From Eubacterium sp. (GTDB taxonomy: Bacteria > Bacillota > Clostridia > Lachnospirales > Lachnospiraceae), in the NCBI GenBank assembly GCA_017420535.1, contig JAFOIV010000056.1:1-64000 (forward strand): a stretch of 64,000 nt of DNA. The letters are read 5' to 3'. Positions 17,310 to 25,742 of the stretch are shown here, one piece after another (position 1 is the first letter of the stretch; each line of letters starts with the position of its first letter). A model generated the notes under the pieces. That model searched no databases, had not been told where the DNA came from, and saw only the letters and a list, made by a program, of their open reading frames with translations. The translations under genes and the position numbers were made by a program.

Positions 17310-18860
17310 ATGGACTTTTCAATGAGGGAATTACAGTCATTAGACATGGTTAGTAGATTACAGGGATTTCAGATGAATCTCTTTTTTATGCTAAAAGGGG
17401 TAGCTATCGTTACAACGATATTTACTCTTTTATCCAGGTCTCTTTCTCAAAAGAGAAGAAGACTTCTTTTTGCTATGGGTTTAAGCTCATTTCTCTATGT
17501 CGTATTTGAAATCTATTCTTATAGATTCCGTGGAGATGCGTCACGCCTCGGCTTCTATGTAGTAAGGATCAGTAATTTCATGATTTTTTTAATGCCATAT
17601 ATCATAGTTTATATATTCACAAATTATCTTTCGGATATGCTGATAAATGAAGGCGGTTTGAAGAAAATACCCAGAGTTTTGGATTTAATCCTTATATTTA
17701 CATTTTTAGGGTCATCTCTGGTAGTGCTTTCACAGTTTACCGGCTTATATTATACGGTGGATTTTGAAAACCTTTATTCCAGAACAAATGCAACCTTCTG
17801 GATCAGTTATATATGTCCTGCGATAATCTTTCCTGCGCATTTTTATACCATTATAAAATACGGAAAAAATCTTAAGAAATGTGTACGTATATCACTTCTT
17901 ACATTTATAGTGATGCCGGTGCTTGCAACAATTGCTCAGTTCTTCCTGTATGGACTTTCATTAACCAGTGTGTCACTTGTACTTCCGTTGATATATATGT
18001 TCATCATTGAACTTATGGATATGGACAGAACGGTAAGTGAGGTAAGAGAACAAAAGATTGAAGAATTAAATGAGAGACAGTCTGACTATCAGAAGATGCT
18101 GGATCATAAATCAAAAGAAATTGAGAGAATCAAGGGAGCAGTTAATGAGGCAAACTATCGAAAAGCAAGCTTCATTACCAATATGTCAAATGATATAAAG
18201 ACACCTCTTAATAATATCATTGAATATACAGGTATTGCTTTAAAGAATGAAAACAAACCTGAAACTGTGGATGAGTGTCTTCATAAGATAAAAAAGGAAA
18301 GTTTGGATTTAAGTACTTTCATGGATGATATTCTGGATGTTACATTGGTTGAAAGTGACAACTTTGAACTTAGTGAAGAACCATTTTCAATTAAAGAGGC
18401 AGAAGAAGGAGTCATGGATATATTCTTATCAGAAGCCATAAGAAAGAATGTAAGCTTTGAGATTGAAAATGTTAATCTTTCCAGAGATGTGGTGGTACAT
18501 TGCAAGAGTGCACTGGCCATGATAACCGTCAATCTTATTTCAAATGCCATTAAATTTACTAATCCGGGTGGTCATGTAAAACTCATTATCGAAGAAACAG
18601 ATAATAATTATAATCTAATAGTAGAAGATAATGGTATAGGAATTTCAGAGGAGTTCTTAGAGACTATCTATGAGCCATTTGAAAGAGAGAAGAATGCAGT
18701 TGGACACAGACTTCCTGGTACAGGACTTGGAATGACTATTGTAAAGAAACTTGTGGATAAAATGGGTGGATCCATTGAAATAAAGAGTAAGAAGAGAGTT
18801 GGTACTAGAATTACTGTAGCTCTTCCGTTGGTCTATACCTGTCATCCTCAAAATAAATAA
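17310..18860 (+). CDS. Membrane histidine-kinase-like protein lacking the phospho-acceptor histidine
   Basis: The 516-residue protein has about seven membrane helices (roughly residues 20-235), a coiled-coil linker (EELNERQSDYQKMLDHKSKE), a dimerisation helix and a HATPase_c domain. The ATP-binding boxes look intact: NLISNAIKFTN (N box), VEDNGIGIS (G1) and GTGLGMTIVKKL (G2). The H box, however, reads ITNMSNDIKTPLNNI: the histidine expected in MSHEIRTPLN is Asn294 (AAT). Autophosphorylation at the usual site is therefore impossible. No response regulator is adjacent. It may be an ATP-binding scaffold, a heterodimer partner or a degenerate kinase. The start is uncertain because the upstream site is weak. 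Confidence 0.88.
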   Translation: MDFSMRELQSLDMVSRLQGFQMNLFFMLKGVAIVTTIFTLLSRSLSQKRRRLLFAMGLSSFLYVVFEIYSYRFRGDASRLGFYVVRISNFMIFLMPYIIVYIFTNYLSDMLINEGGLKKIPRVLDLILIFTFLGSSLVVLSQFTGLYYTVDFENLYSRTNATFWISYICPAIIFPAHFYTIIKYGKNLKKCVRISLLTFIVMPVLATIAQFFLYGLSLTSVSLVLPLIYMFIIELMDMDRTVSEVREQKIEELNERQSDYQKMLDHKSKEIERIKGAVNEANYRKASFITNMSNDIKTPLNNIIEYTGIALKNENKPETVDECLHKIKKESLDLSTFMDDILDVTLVESDNFELSEEPFSIKEAEEGVMDIFLSEAIRKNVSFEIENVNLSRDVVVHCKSALAMITVNLISNAIKFTNPGGHVKLIIEETDNNYNLIVEDNGIGISEEFLETIYEPFEREKNAVGHRLPGTGLGMTIVKKLVDKMGGSIEIKSKKRVGTRITVALPLVYTCHPQNK

Positions 18861-18880
18861 TTGAAGACTGTATTCAAAGA

Positions 18881-18916
18881 CCTCAACACTGTGTTTAACG
18901 GTGTTGAGGTTTTTTA
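18881..18916 (+). terminator. Intrinsic terminator after the kinase-like gene
   Basis: CCTCAACAC (18881-18889) pairs with GTGTTGAGG (18901-18909), followed by a T tract. Confidence 0.9.
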
Positions 18917-18949
18917 ATGTGACTTTAATCTTTTTTTAACTTTTACTTG

Positions 18950-19002
18950 TTGACAAATAATATTATATGGGATATAGTATGTGAAGATAATAATATTATA
19001 TG
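18950..19002 (+). promoter_or_regulatory. PadR-operon promoter with two 14-bp direct repeats
   Basis: TTGACA (18950-18955), a 17-bp spacer and TATAGT (18973-18978) make a strong promoter. AATAATATTATATG occurs at 18956-18969, inside the spacer, and again at 18989-19002, just after the expected start, 33 bp apart. Each contains an ATAT-type inverted core of the sort bound by PadR regulators. Autoregulation by the next gene is the likely use (inference). Confidence 0.75.
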
Positions 19003-19024
19003 ACGTATAATATAGGAGGTGAAT

Positions 19025-19348
19025 ATGACATACCAACTTACAGCACCATTACTTGATGCCTGTGTATTGGGAATAGTTGCCAAGGAAGACTCTTATGGAT
19101 ATACATTGACTCAGAAGATGCAGGAACTTGTAGATATTTCAGAATCAACCCTTTATCCAGTTCTAAGAAGACTACAAAAAGAGAACTATCTCACTACATA
19201 TGATAAACCTTTTCAGGGAAGAAACAGAAGATATTATAAGGTTACGCCTGAAGGATTAAAACAGCTTGATTATTACAGAACAGAATGGTTGAACTACAAA
19301 GATAAAATAGACATTTTACTTAAAGGTGAAGGGAGATTGGAATTATGA
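19025..19348 (+). CDS. PadR-family transcriptional regulator
   Basis: The ATG at 19025 has AGGAGG ending five bases upstream; an in-frame GTG at 19019 lies inside that site. The 107-residue protein is a short PadR winged helix (LLDACVLGIVAKEDSYGYTL, SESTLYPVLRRLQKENYL, GRNRRYYKVTPEGLKQL) without a large C-terminal domain, as in the subgroup that precedes DUF1700/DUF4097 genes. It overlaps the next gene by 4 bp (ATGA). It probably represses its own operon through the repeats at 18956-19002. Confidence 0.95.
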   Translation: MTYQLTAPLLDACVLGIVAKEDSYGYTLTQKMQELVDISESTLYPVLRRLQKENYLTTYDKPFQGRNRRYYKVTPEGLKQLDYYRTEWLNYKDKIDILLKGEGRLEL

Positions 19349-19971
19349 ATAAGACAGAGTTTATGAAAGTGTTATCTGATAAGCTTCATGGACTTCCTAA
19401 AGATGATTACGATGATGCAATAAATTATTATACAGAATTCTTCATGGATGGAGATATAGATGACGATACAGACGTTATTCCTATCGTTGGAACACCAGAA
19501 AATATTGCAAGAAAGATCCTTGATGATGCGCTTGTTTCACAGATAAAGAGTGAGAAAGCTGAAAGTAATATAAATACAGATCAGGGTAAAGAGAGAGAGA
19601 ATAATTCTAGTCTATCAAAGACTATATGGTTGATCATATTATCAATATTTGCTGCACCGATAGCATTTCCTGTTGCTATAGCAGCAGTGGCAGTAGTTTT
19701 TTCATTAGCAATTGCCTGCTTTGCAGTTCTTTTCTCAATAGTAATAGCATCTTTTGCCGTTATTGTTTCAGGAGTTTTAATTATACCAGGAATATTCTTT
19801 GCCGGACAGTTTGCTCAGGGCCTTGTAATACTTGGTATAGCCCTTATAGCTCTTTCATTGGGAATAGTTTTATTTTACGGAGCATTGAAATTATGCCGTG
19901 TTGTATTTAGTGGAATTGGTAATTATTGTCACAAGAAGTTTAAGAAAAGTGAATTAAAGGAAGTTGAATAG
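19345..19971 (+). CDS. DUF1700 family membrane protein
   Basis: The 208-residue protein begins MNKTEFMKVLSDKLHGLPKD, followed by YYTEFFMDG and a PEN(I)ARKIL segment, the conserved DUF1700 N-terminal helical domain. Four or so hydrophobic helices follow from about residue 93. The family is usually encoded with PadR regulators and DUF4097 proteins and is thought to take part in envelope stress sensing; its biochemical role is unknown. It is translationally coupled to PadR and followed 14 bp later by the DUF4097 gene. Confidence 0.9.
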   Translation: MNKTEFMKVLSDKLHGLPKDDYDDAINYYTEFFMDGDIDDDTDVIPIVGTPENIARKILDDALVSQIKSEKAESNINTDQGKERENNSSLSKTIWLIILSIFAAPIAFPVAIAAVAVVFSLAIACFAVLFSIVIASFAVIVSGVLIIPGIFFAGQFAQGLVILGIALIALSLGIVLFYGALKLCRVVFSGIGNYCHKKFKKSELKEVE

Positions 19972-19985
19972 AAAGGGGAATAATT

Positions 19986-20834
19986 ATGAAAAGAGGAATT
20001 TGGATCGCTTCATTATCATGTTTTTTAGTTGGAGCAGCCTGCATTACAATTGGTCTTATAAAGGGTGGAAGACTTGGATTCAGAGTGGATCTTAAAAATC
20101 ATAAGATCATTACAGCCGATAGTAAAGATGTAATCCGGTTTAATCAGAAGGTTGATAAATTTGATAAAATCAAACTTGATCTTTCAGTTATAGATGTAAC
20201 TATAGAAGAAGGTGATGATTTTAGAGTGGCATATATGCTGGAGAAAGATCTTAAGCCTGAGATAGAAGTTAAAGATGGAACTCTTTATGTTAGTGGTAAA
20301 AAATCAGATACATTTAATATAAATTTTTCAGTGGGATTTGAAAATCTGGGAGATGACGTCAACACAATGAAGATCACGGTTCCAAAGGGAACAAAAATAG
20401 AAAAAGGTGAGTTCCATACTTCCACAGGTGATATTATTATGTCAGATGTGGATATATATGGACTTAATATTACAGGTTCTGTTGGTGATATCAGTCTTAA
20501 AAATGAAACAATTAACGATCTTTTTATTAGAGTCTCAACTGGAGAGGTTGAACTTGATAATATAAAAACTGTGTCATTGGATATTGAAACATCAACTGGA
20601 GATGTCAGATTGGAAAACCTTGATGTTGATTCAGGTAATGTTCGTACAAGTACAGGTGAAATAAATGGAAGCTTTGCAAGAAAACTAGAGGATTATAGTC
20701 TTGATGTTTCCAGTAGTATAGGAGATATCAGTGTAAATGGAACTGAAACAGAAAAGCATTACAGCTCAAAAGGAAATAATGATTTTTCATTTAGTACATC
20801 AACAGGTGATATTACCTTGAATTTTTCTAAATAG
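19986..20834 (+). CDS. DUF4097 family beta-strand repeat protein, membrane-anchored
   Basis: The 282-residue protein has an N-terminal membrane anchor (IWIASLSCFLVGAACITIGL) and an outward-facing repetitive beta domain. Short repeats such as TSTGDI, GSVGDISL, VSTGEVEL, TSTGDVRL and TSTGEING recur about every 20 residues, the mark of the DUF4097 beta-solenoid. Partner of the PadR-DUF1700 pair, probably in envelope homeostasis. AAAGGGG precedes the ATG and a terminator closes the operon. Confidence 0.92.
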   Translation: MKRGIWIASLSCFLVGAACITIGLIKGGRLGFRVDLKNHKIITADSKDVIRFNQKVDKFDKIKLDLSVIDVTIEEGDDFRVAYMLEKDLKPEIEVKDGTLYVSGKKSDTFNINFSVGFENLGDDVNTMKITVPKGTKIEKGEFHTSTGDIIMSDVDIYGLNITGSVGDISLKNETINDLFIRVSTGEVELDNIKTVSLDIETSTGDVRLENLDVDSGNVRTSTGEINGSFARKLEDYSLDVSSSIGDISVNGTETEKHYSSKGNNDFSFSTSTGDITLNFSK

Positions 20835-20850
20835 TATTACCAATATGATA

Positions 20851-20896
20851 AAAAAGGATATGATATGTCAAAAAAATGATATATCATATCTTTTTT
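20851..20896 (+). terminator. Intrinsic terminator of the PadR operon
   Basis: GATATGATAT (20857-20866) pairs with ATATCATATC (20881-20890), flanked by A and T runs. Confidence 0.85.
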
Positions 20897-20960
20897 ATAT
20901 TTTGTTCACACATTTTTGTGGATTTTAATGTAGAGTAAAATTTAGGGAGATTATCAGTAA

Positions 20961-20992
20961 AATGTGCCGCACCACGGTACATTTATTTTTTG
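20961..20992 (+). promoter_or_regulatory. Hairpin with U-rich tail in the HD-GYP leader
   Basis: AATGTGCCG (20961-20969) pairs with CGGTACATT (20975-20983), one G-U pair included, and is followed by TATTTTTT, then the start codon at 21009. It could attenuate transcription or be an extra terminator for the upstream operon. It does not resemble the cyclic-di-GMP riboswitch consensus. Confidence 0.4.
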
Positions 20993-21008
20993 AACAGCAG
21001 GAGGGACC

Positions 21009-22712
21009 ATGGCAGAGATATATTATCAGATATTATTTGTCGTGTCATTTCTATTATCGGCAGTGTATGTTTTTATATGGAACAAACATTTCGATGTAGA
21101 TATAACAGCGATATTCATAATAGTACCAGTATCTAATCTGGGCTATCTCATGTATTATCAGGTTATTTCAGATATAAAAATGTTAGAGATGATGGTTAAG
21201 CTTGTTTACATTGCAGCATGTTTTCTTACGTTTTTTATTACGATGTGTATACTTACCATATGCGACATTAAGATAAAGAATAAGATAAGAAATATCTGCT
21301 ATATAATAAGTTCATTATTATATATTTCCGTATTAACCGTTGGACATTCAGATATATTTTACAAGAGCATGACGGTTGTGAATCATAATGGCAATTATTC
21401 TGTTTATAAAGAATATGGCTATATGCACAGCGTTTTATATATTGTGCTGGTAATTTATATGTTTATTGGTATTGCGGCATTATTGGCGGGCTTAAAGAAG
21501 AGTCAGGTTTCAAATAAGATAATCATCCTTCTTTTTATCCCGGAAGTAGCTTCCATCGCAGGTTATTTTGTTAACAGATATGTGGCAGATAATGTGGAGA
21601 TAATGCCACTTATTTCAGTGCTTTCTCAGATAATGCTCCTTATCATTGTTTATAAGATGAGCATGTTAAGTATAGGTGATACTGCAGTAGAGGCGATGAT
21701 AAACAATGGTGATACAGGCCTCATTTCTGTTGATAAGAATAGAAAATATCTTAACAGCAATGAAACAGCCAGAAAACTTTTCCCGGTGCTTAATAGGATT
21801 AAAGTTGATACTCCTATAGCAAAGATAGATACATTAGGGGAGATGATTCAGGGGTGGATAAAGAAACTTGAGATAGAAAAAAAGGATAAAAACATAGTAA
21901 AATTTGAAAATGATCCTACAACTGATGAGGATGATGAATACTACATTGCCAGTATAAAACCACTTACAAATGGCAAAAAGACCTTAGGTTATCAGATTTA
22001 TATATCTGATGATACTGAAGGTCAGAAATACCTTGAACTGGTTAAAAACTATAATAAACAACTTGAAGAAGAAGTTATAGAAAAGACAAGGCATATTGTA
22101 GATATGCACGATAAACTTATTCTTGGTATGGCAACCATGGTTGAAAGCAGAGATAACTCAACCGGTGGACATATCAGAAGAACAAGTAGTGTTGTAAATC
22201 TTTTAGTTCAGCAGATGAAGAATCTTCCGGAAGATTTTAAGAAGAATCTCATCAAAGCTGCACCAATGCATGATATAGGAAAAATAACAATAGATGATGC
22301 AATCTTAAGAAAACCCGGCAGGATAACTGATGAAGAGTTTGAAAAGATGAAGGCTCACACCAGTGAAGGGGCTCGTATCATTCATGAAATCCTTAAGGAT
22401 ACGGATGATGATGATTTTAAAGTGATAGCCGAAAATGTTGCTCATTATCACCACGAAAAATGGGATGGTTCAGGTTATCCAAGTGGGCTGAAGGGAGACA
22501 GTATTCCGCTGGAAGCACGTATTATGGCAATAGCAGATGTCTATGATGCCCTGGTAAGTAAGAGGGTATATAAAGAGAGCTATTCATTTGAAAAAGTTAA
22601 TGAGATCATTCTTGAGGGAATGGGAACTCAGTTTGATCCGGAACTTATGGAAATGTATAAAAAAGCTAGAAACGGAATTGAAGAGTACTATAAAGGAATA
22701 GAAAGGTCATAA
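21009..22712 (+). CDS. Membrane HD-GYP domain cyclic-di-GMP phosphodiesterase
   Basis: The 567-residue protein has an N-terminal sensor with about seven membrane helices (1-215), a PAS-like domain (about 225-345), a short coiled coil and a C-terminal HD-GYP domain. The metal-binding HD is in MHDIGKI near 420, and HHEKWDGSGYPSGLKGD holds the GYP motif; both are intact, so it should hydrolyse cyclic di-GMP. It shares the 7TM-PAS plan with other sensors in the region and probably opposes the three diguanylate cyclases nearby. A TetR gene follows two bases later. Confidence 0.94.
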   Translation: MAEIYYQILFVVSFLLSAVYVFIWNKHFDVDITAIFIIVPVSNLGYLMYYQVISDIKMLEMMVKLVYIAACFLTFFITMCILTICDIKIKNKIRNICYIISSLLYISVLTVGHSDIFYKSMTVVNHNGNYSVYKEYGYMHSVLYIVLVIYMFIGIAALLAGLKKSQVSNKIIILLFIPEVASIAGYFVNRYVADNVEIMPLISVLSQIMLLIIVYKMSMLSIGDTAVEAMINNGDTGLISVDKNRKYLNSNETARKLFPVLNRIKVDTPIAKIDTLGEMIQGWIKKLEIEKKDKNIVKFENDPTTDEDDEYYIASIKPLTNGKKTLGYQIYISDDTEGQKYLELVKNYNKQLEEEVIEKTRHIVDMHDKLILGMATMVESRDNSTGGHIRRTSSVVNLLVQQMKNLPEDFKKNLIKAAPMHDIGKITIDDAILRKPGRITDEEFEKMKAHTSEGARIIHEILKDTDDDDFKVIAENVAHYHHEKWDGSGYPSGLKGDSIPLEARIMAIADVYDALVSKRVYKESYSFEKVNEIILEGMGTQFDPELMEMYKKARNGIEEYYKGIERS

Positions 22713-22714
22713 AA

Positions 22715-23308
22715 ATGGCAAACGATACTAAAGAAAGAATACTTGATGCAGCATTAAAGATGTTTGCTGAAAAAGGATATGAAGCAACAAATGTAAGAGA
22801 GATAGCTGAAGAATTAGGATATACTAAATCAGCCTTATATAAACATTATAACAGTAAAGAGGAAATCTGGGAGGCTTTAGTCGATAAGCTGGATATGCAT
22901 TATGAGAAGAATTTTGGGTCAGTGGATAATCTTCCTCCGATTCCAAAGACAGGGGAGGAATTAGTCCAGCTTGTAAATAAGATGACAGCATTTACAATTA
23001 ATGATGAGCATATAAAGATGATAAGAAAAACTGTAATGATGGAGCAGTTTAGAGGAGAGAAGATAAGAGATCTTGCTACAAAACATTTCCTCAGTGGTAC
23101 CAAAAATCTCTTTATGAATATTTTTGATCAGATGTTGGAGCAGGGGACAATCAAAAGATATGATACATCAATCCTTGCTTTTGAACTGACAGCTCCTATA
23201 ACTCAGCTGGTTCATCTCTGTGATCGTGATCCGGAGAAAATACCACAGGTTATGAGGATGATCGAAGTTTATACGAGACATTTTGTAAAGGTCTATTGTA
23301 TTGAATAG
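22715..23308 (+). CDS. TetR/AcrR-family transcriptional regulator
   Basis: The 197-residue protein starts with a TetR helix-turn-helix (RILDAALKMFAEKGYEATN, VREIAEELGYTKSALYKHY). The C-terminal ligand domain is helical and unassigned. It is two bases after the HD-GYP gene and probably co-transcribed with it. The ligand and targets are unknown; neither neighbour is a transporter, the usual TetR target. Confidence 0.93.
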   Translation: MANDTKERILDAALKMFAEKGYEATNVREIAEELGYTKSALYKHYNSKEEIWEALVDKLDMHYEKNFGSVDNLPPIPKTGEELVQLVNKMTAFTINDEHIKMIRKTVMMEQFRGEKIRDLATKHFLSGTKNLFMNIFDQMLEQGTIKRYDTSILAFELTAPITQLVHLCDRDPEKIPQVMRMIEVYTRHFVKVYCIE

Positions 23309-23338
23309 AAAAATGTACTAAAATGCAACTGTGTTGCA
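23296..23338 (+). promoter_or_regulatory. Promoter and TGCAAC-N3-GTTGCA operator of the second CobW gene
   Basis: TTGTAT (23296-23301), 16 bp and TAAAAT (23318-23323) give a plausible promoter overlapping the end of the TetR gene. TGCAAC-TGT-GTTGCA (23324-23338) follows the -10 directly, placed as at 12158-12178 for the first CobW gene. The palindrome core is seen directly; repressor binding is inferred. Confidence 0.7.
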
Positions 23339-23342
23339 AATG

Positions 23343-23379
23343 GGAGGTGACACCTTGGTGTGACCTCCTTGTTTTTTTT
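23343..23379 (+). terminator. Leader terminator/attenuator before the second CobW gene
   Basis: GGAGGTGACACC (23343-23354) pairs with GGTGTGACCTCC (23357-23368) with one mismatch and a 2-base loop, and a T-rich tract follows. It lies between the operator and the start codon at 23392, so transcripts from the operator promoter must pass it. Confidence 0.7.
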
Positions 23380-23391
23380 AAGGAGATTCAT

Positions 23392-24516
23392 ATGTCAAAG
23401 AGAGAAGTACCAGTAGTTATAATCACAGGTTATTTAGGTTCAGGCAAAACTACACTTATGCAGAATATCCTGAAGCAGGAAAAAAGAAAGATCGCACTGA
23501 TAGTAAATGATATGGGAAGTGTCAATATCGATGCATCAATCCTTAACAAAACCGGAAATCAGGTTTTACAGGTAGAAATGGTAGAGATGCAGAATGGCTG
23601 TATCTGCTGCACTTTAAGAGATAAGTTCATCGATGAAATAGAAAGACTTTCACAGGATAAGAGTATAGAAGCAATATTTGTTGAAGCTTCAGGTATCAGC
23701 GAACCTTCCTCTATAGCAGGAGCATTTGAAAATTACTGTGAAATGACAGAAGACACAAGGGTTTATCTTAAATCAGTTGTATCAGTGGTGGATGTTGACA
23801 GGATCTACCGGGAATTCCTTCATGATCTTTCAAATGATGATGATACAGAAGATGGAGATATCATAAATCTTATTATGGATCAGATTGAATTCTGTAATCT
23901 GATGATCTTAAATAAGATAGATCTTTTAAGTGAAGAACAGTTAAAGGAAGTTAAGAGCGGTCTTAGAAATATCCAGCAGGAAGCAAGAATGATAAGCTGT
24001 ACCAATGGTTTAGTGGACCTTGATGATATCCTTTCTGGAGAGGATTTTTGTTTCGAAGAGGTTGAGGCCTATAGTTCAGTTCAGAAGGCACTTAACAATT
24101 GTGATACTGATGACGAGAGAGCATGTGTTGATGAATATGGCATATCCTCTTTCGTATATGAAGATAGAAGACCTTTCAATAGAGATGCATTTAATTCATT
24201 TTTGGATAAATATCCAGAAGTACTTATAAGAACAAAAGGTTATATATGGTTTGCAGATGACTGGAGCCATATACAGTTATTTGAACAGGCTGGAAGAAAT
24301 GCTTCTGTTACAGAACTTTCTGAGTGGGTATCTGCCTGGAAGGAAGACGAATTAAAAAAACTGGTTGAAGAATATCCGGATATAAAAGATGACTGGGATG
24401 ATACATTTGGAGACAGATGCAATCAGCTGGTATTTATTGGAAAAGGATATGAAAAATCAGATATTGTGGCTCTTTTAGAAGAATGTATTGAGGAAGATTA
24501 TACAAAGGCAGTATAA
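23392..24516 (+). CDS. CobW/G3E-family metal-chaperone GTPase
   Basis: The ATG at 23392 follows AAGGAG; the upstream extension would cover the terminator and operator. The 374-residue protein has Walker A GYLGSGKTTLM, the metal-binding motif GCICCTLR (CxCC, near residues 73-77), the guanine motif LNKIDL and a CobW C-terminal domain (PEVLIRTKGYIWFA, GDRCNQLVFIG). CobW/ZNG-type proteins use GTP to deliver zinc or other metals to client enzymes and are often induced when zinc is short. The shared operator core with the CobW-YcgQ gene at 12199 suggests one metal-responsive regulon. Confidence 0.94.
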   Translation: MSKREVPVVIITGYLGSGKTTLMQNILKQEKRKIALIVNDMGSVNIDASILNKTGNQVLQVEMVEMQNGCICCTLRDKFIDEIERLSQDKSIEAIFVEASGISEPSSIAGAFENYCEMTEDTRVYLKSVVSVVDVDRIYREFLHDLSNDDDTEDGDIINLIMDQIEFCNLMILNKIDLLSEEQLKEVKSGLRNIQQEARMISCTNGLVDLDDILSGEDFCFEEVEAYSSVQKALNNCDTDDERACVDEYGISSFVYEDRRPFNRDAFNSFLDKYPEVLIRTKGYIWFADDWSHIQLFEQAGRNASVTELSEWVSAWKEDELKKLVEEYPDIKDDWDDTFGDRCNQLVFIGKGYEKSDIVALLEECIEEDYTKAV

Positions 24517-24555
24517 TAATCCTTAGGTTAAAACATTTTTTAAGGGGATTTTTGA

Positions 24556-25689
24556 ATGAAAATATCAGGTTATATCAGAACAGTGCTTATCTTAATATGT
24601 TTAATAGCAGGACTTCTGGTAGTCTGTATGTTTCCTGATGTTTGTGATCTATATACTGATCATATTTATATAAAAATATGTAACAGAATATCAAAGATCA
24701 CTGGAAACATTAAGATAAATCTTGGAGAAGTGATAATGTATCTTTCTGCTGCAGCCCTGATATTATTATTTGTCTTTCTCATTCTTCTCATATTTTTAAG
24801 AAAAAAGAAAGGTTATAAGAGATTTGTGATGGGATATAGTAAAACTTTATCTATCTTTGCACTTCTTATGATTGCTTCTTATATGATCACCTGGGCAGTG
24901 CCATTTTCAGGCAAAGTCCTTGGAGGAAAAGTATATTCTGAAAGAGAGACTTATACTAACCATGAGGTAGAAACTGTCCTCAAATATCTGGTTAAAAATA
25001 TAAATAAAGCGGCAGATGAGATAGATGTTAAGTATCTCTTATCAGAAAAAAGATATGTGGTTGATTTTAAAAGTGAAGAAGAAATGAATAGGCTTGTAAT
25101 AGAGGCTTTAAGGTCAATGGAGGAGGATTACCCACGACTGGCAGGATACTATCCGGTTATCAAGACTGCATATTGCTCAGATATACTGGATATAATGAAT
25201 ATTGGAGGATACAATTATCCTTATACCATGGAACCTACCTGTAATAAGTACATAGATCCTTTGTATCAGCCCCTTCTGAATGGTCACGAATACGTCCATC
25301 ACAAGGGTTATTATAAGGAAAATGAAGCTAATTTTATCAGTGAATTAGCGCTTTCAAAGAGTGAAGATCCTTATTTAAGGCTCGTGGCGTATCTGGATAT
25401 GTATTATTATGTATCCTCTGCATATTATGAGAAGAATCATAAGTTGCCGGAGAATCTTCCTAAAATATCTGATAGAGTAAGAGTGATCCAAAAAGTCTCC
25501 TATGAGATCAGAGATAAGAAATATAACCAGGATGATCATTATTTTTCATCCAATGAAAAAATAAGTAATGTCATAAAGAAAACGGCAGATAAAGGATGGG
25601 AGATCCAGGGAGATATATTAAGAGAAAACTCCTATGATGGCGTAACCCTTCTTTTGTTTCAGTATTTTGACACTTGTCAATTATTTTGA
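24556..25689 (+). CDS. DUF3810 family membrane protein with a metallopeptidase-like motif
   Basis: The 377-residue protein has about three hydrophobic helices in the first 120 residues, then a soluble domain with NGHEYVHHKGYYKENEANF: HEYVH at 244-248 is an HExxH zinc site, and Glu257 sits where a third ligand would be expected. This is the DUF3810 family, predicted membrane zinc peptidases of unknown substrate. It starts 39 bp after the CobW GTPase, perhaps in the same transcript, which would fit metal-dependent control. Confidence 0.82.
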   Translation: MKISGYIRTVLILICLIAGLLVVCMFPDVCDLYTDHIYIKICNRISKITGNIKINLGEVIMYLSAAALILLFVFLILLIFLRKKKGYKRFVMGYSKTLSIFALLMIASYMITWAVPFSGKVLGGKVYSERETYTNHEVETVLKYLVKNINKAADEIDVKYLLSEKRYVVDFKSEEEMNRLVIEALRSMEEDYPRLAGYYPVIKTAYCSDILDIMNIGGYNYPYTMEPTCNKYIDPLYQPLLNGHEYVHHKGYYKENEANFISELALSKSEDPYLRLVAYLDMYYYVSSAYYEKNHKLPENLPKISDRVRVIQKVSYEIRDKKYNQDDHYFSSNEKISNVIKKTADKGWEIQGDILRENSYDGVTLLLFQYFDTCQLF

Positions 25690-25702
25690 TTTGGTGTAAT
25701 AT
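25674..25702 (+). promoter_or_regulatory. Promoter of the first paralogous lipoprotein gene
   Basis: TTGTCA (25674-25679), 17 bp, TAATAT (25697-25702). The -35 lies in the 3' end of the DUF3810 gene. Confidence 0.55.
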
Positions 25703-25742
25703 GCTTTATGCTAAAAAATACAGAAAGGTATAGGTTACATTT

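Noticed and set aside
20896..21009. A cyclic-di-GMP riboswitch in front of the HD-GYP gene
   Set aside because: The region is too short and lacks the GEMM core; only a simple hairpin is present.
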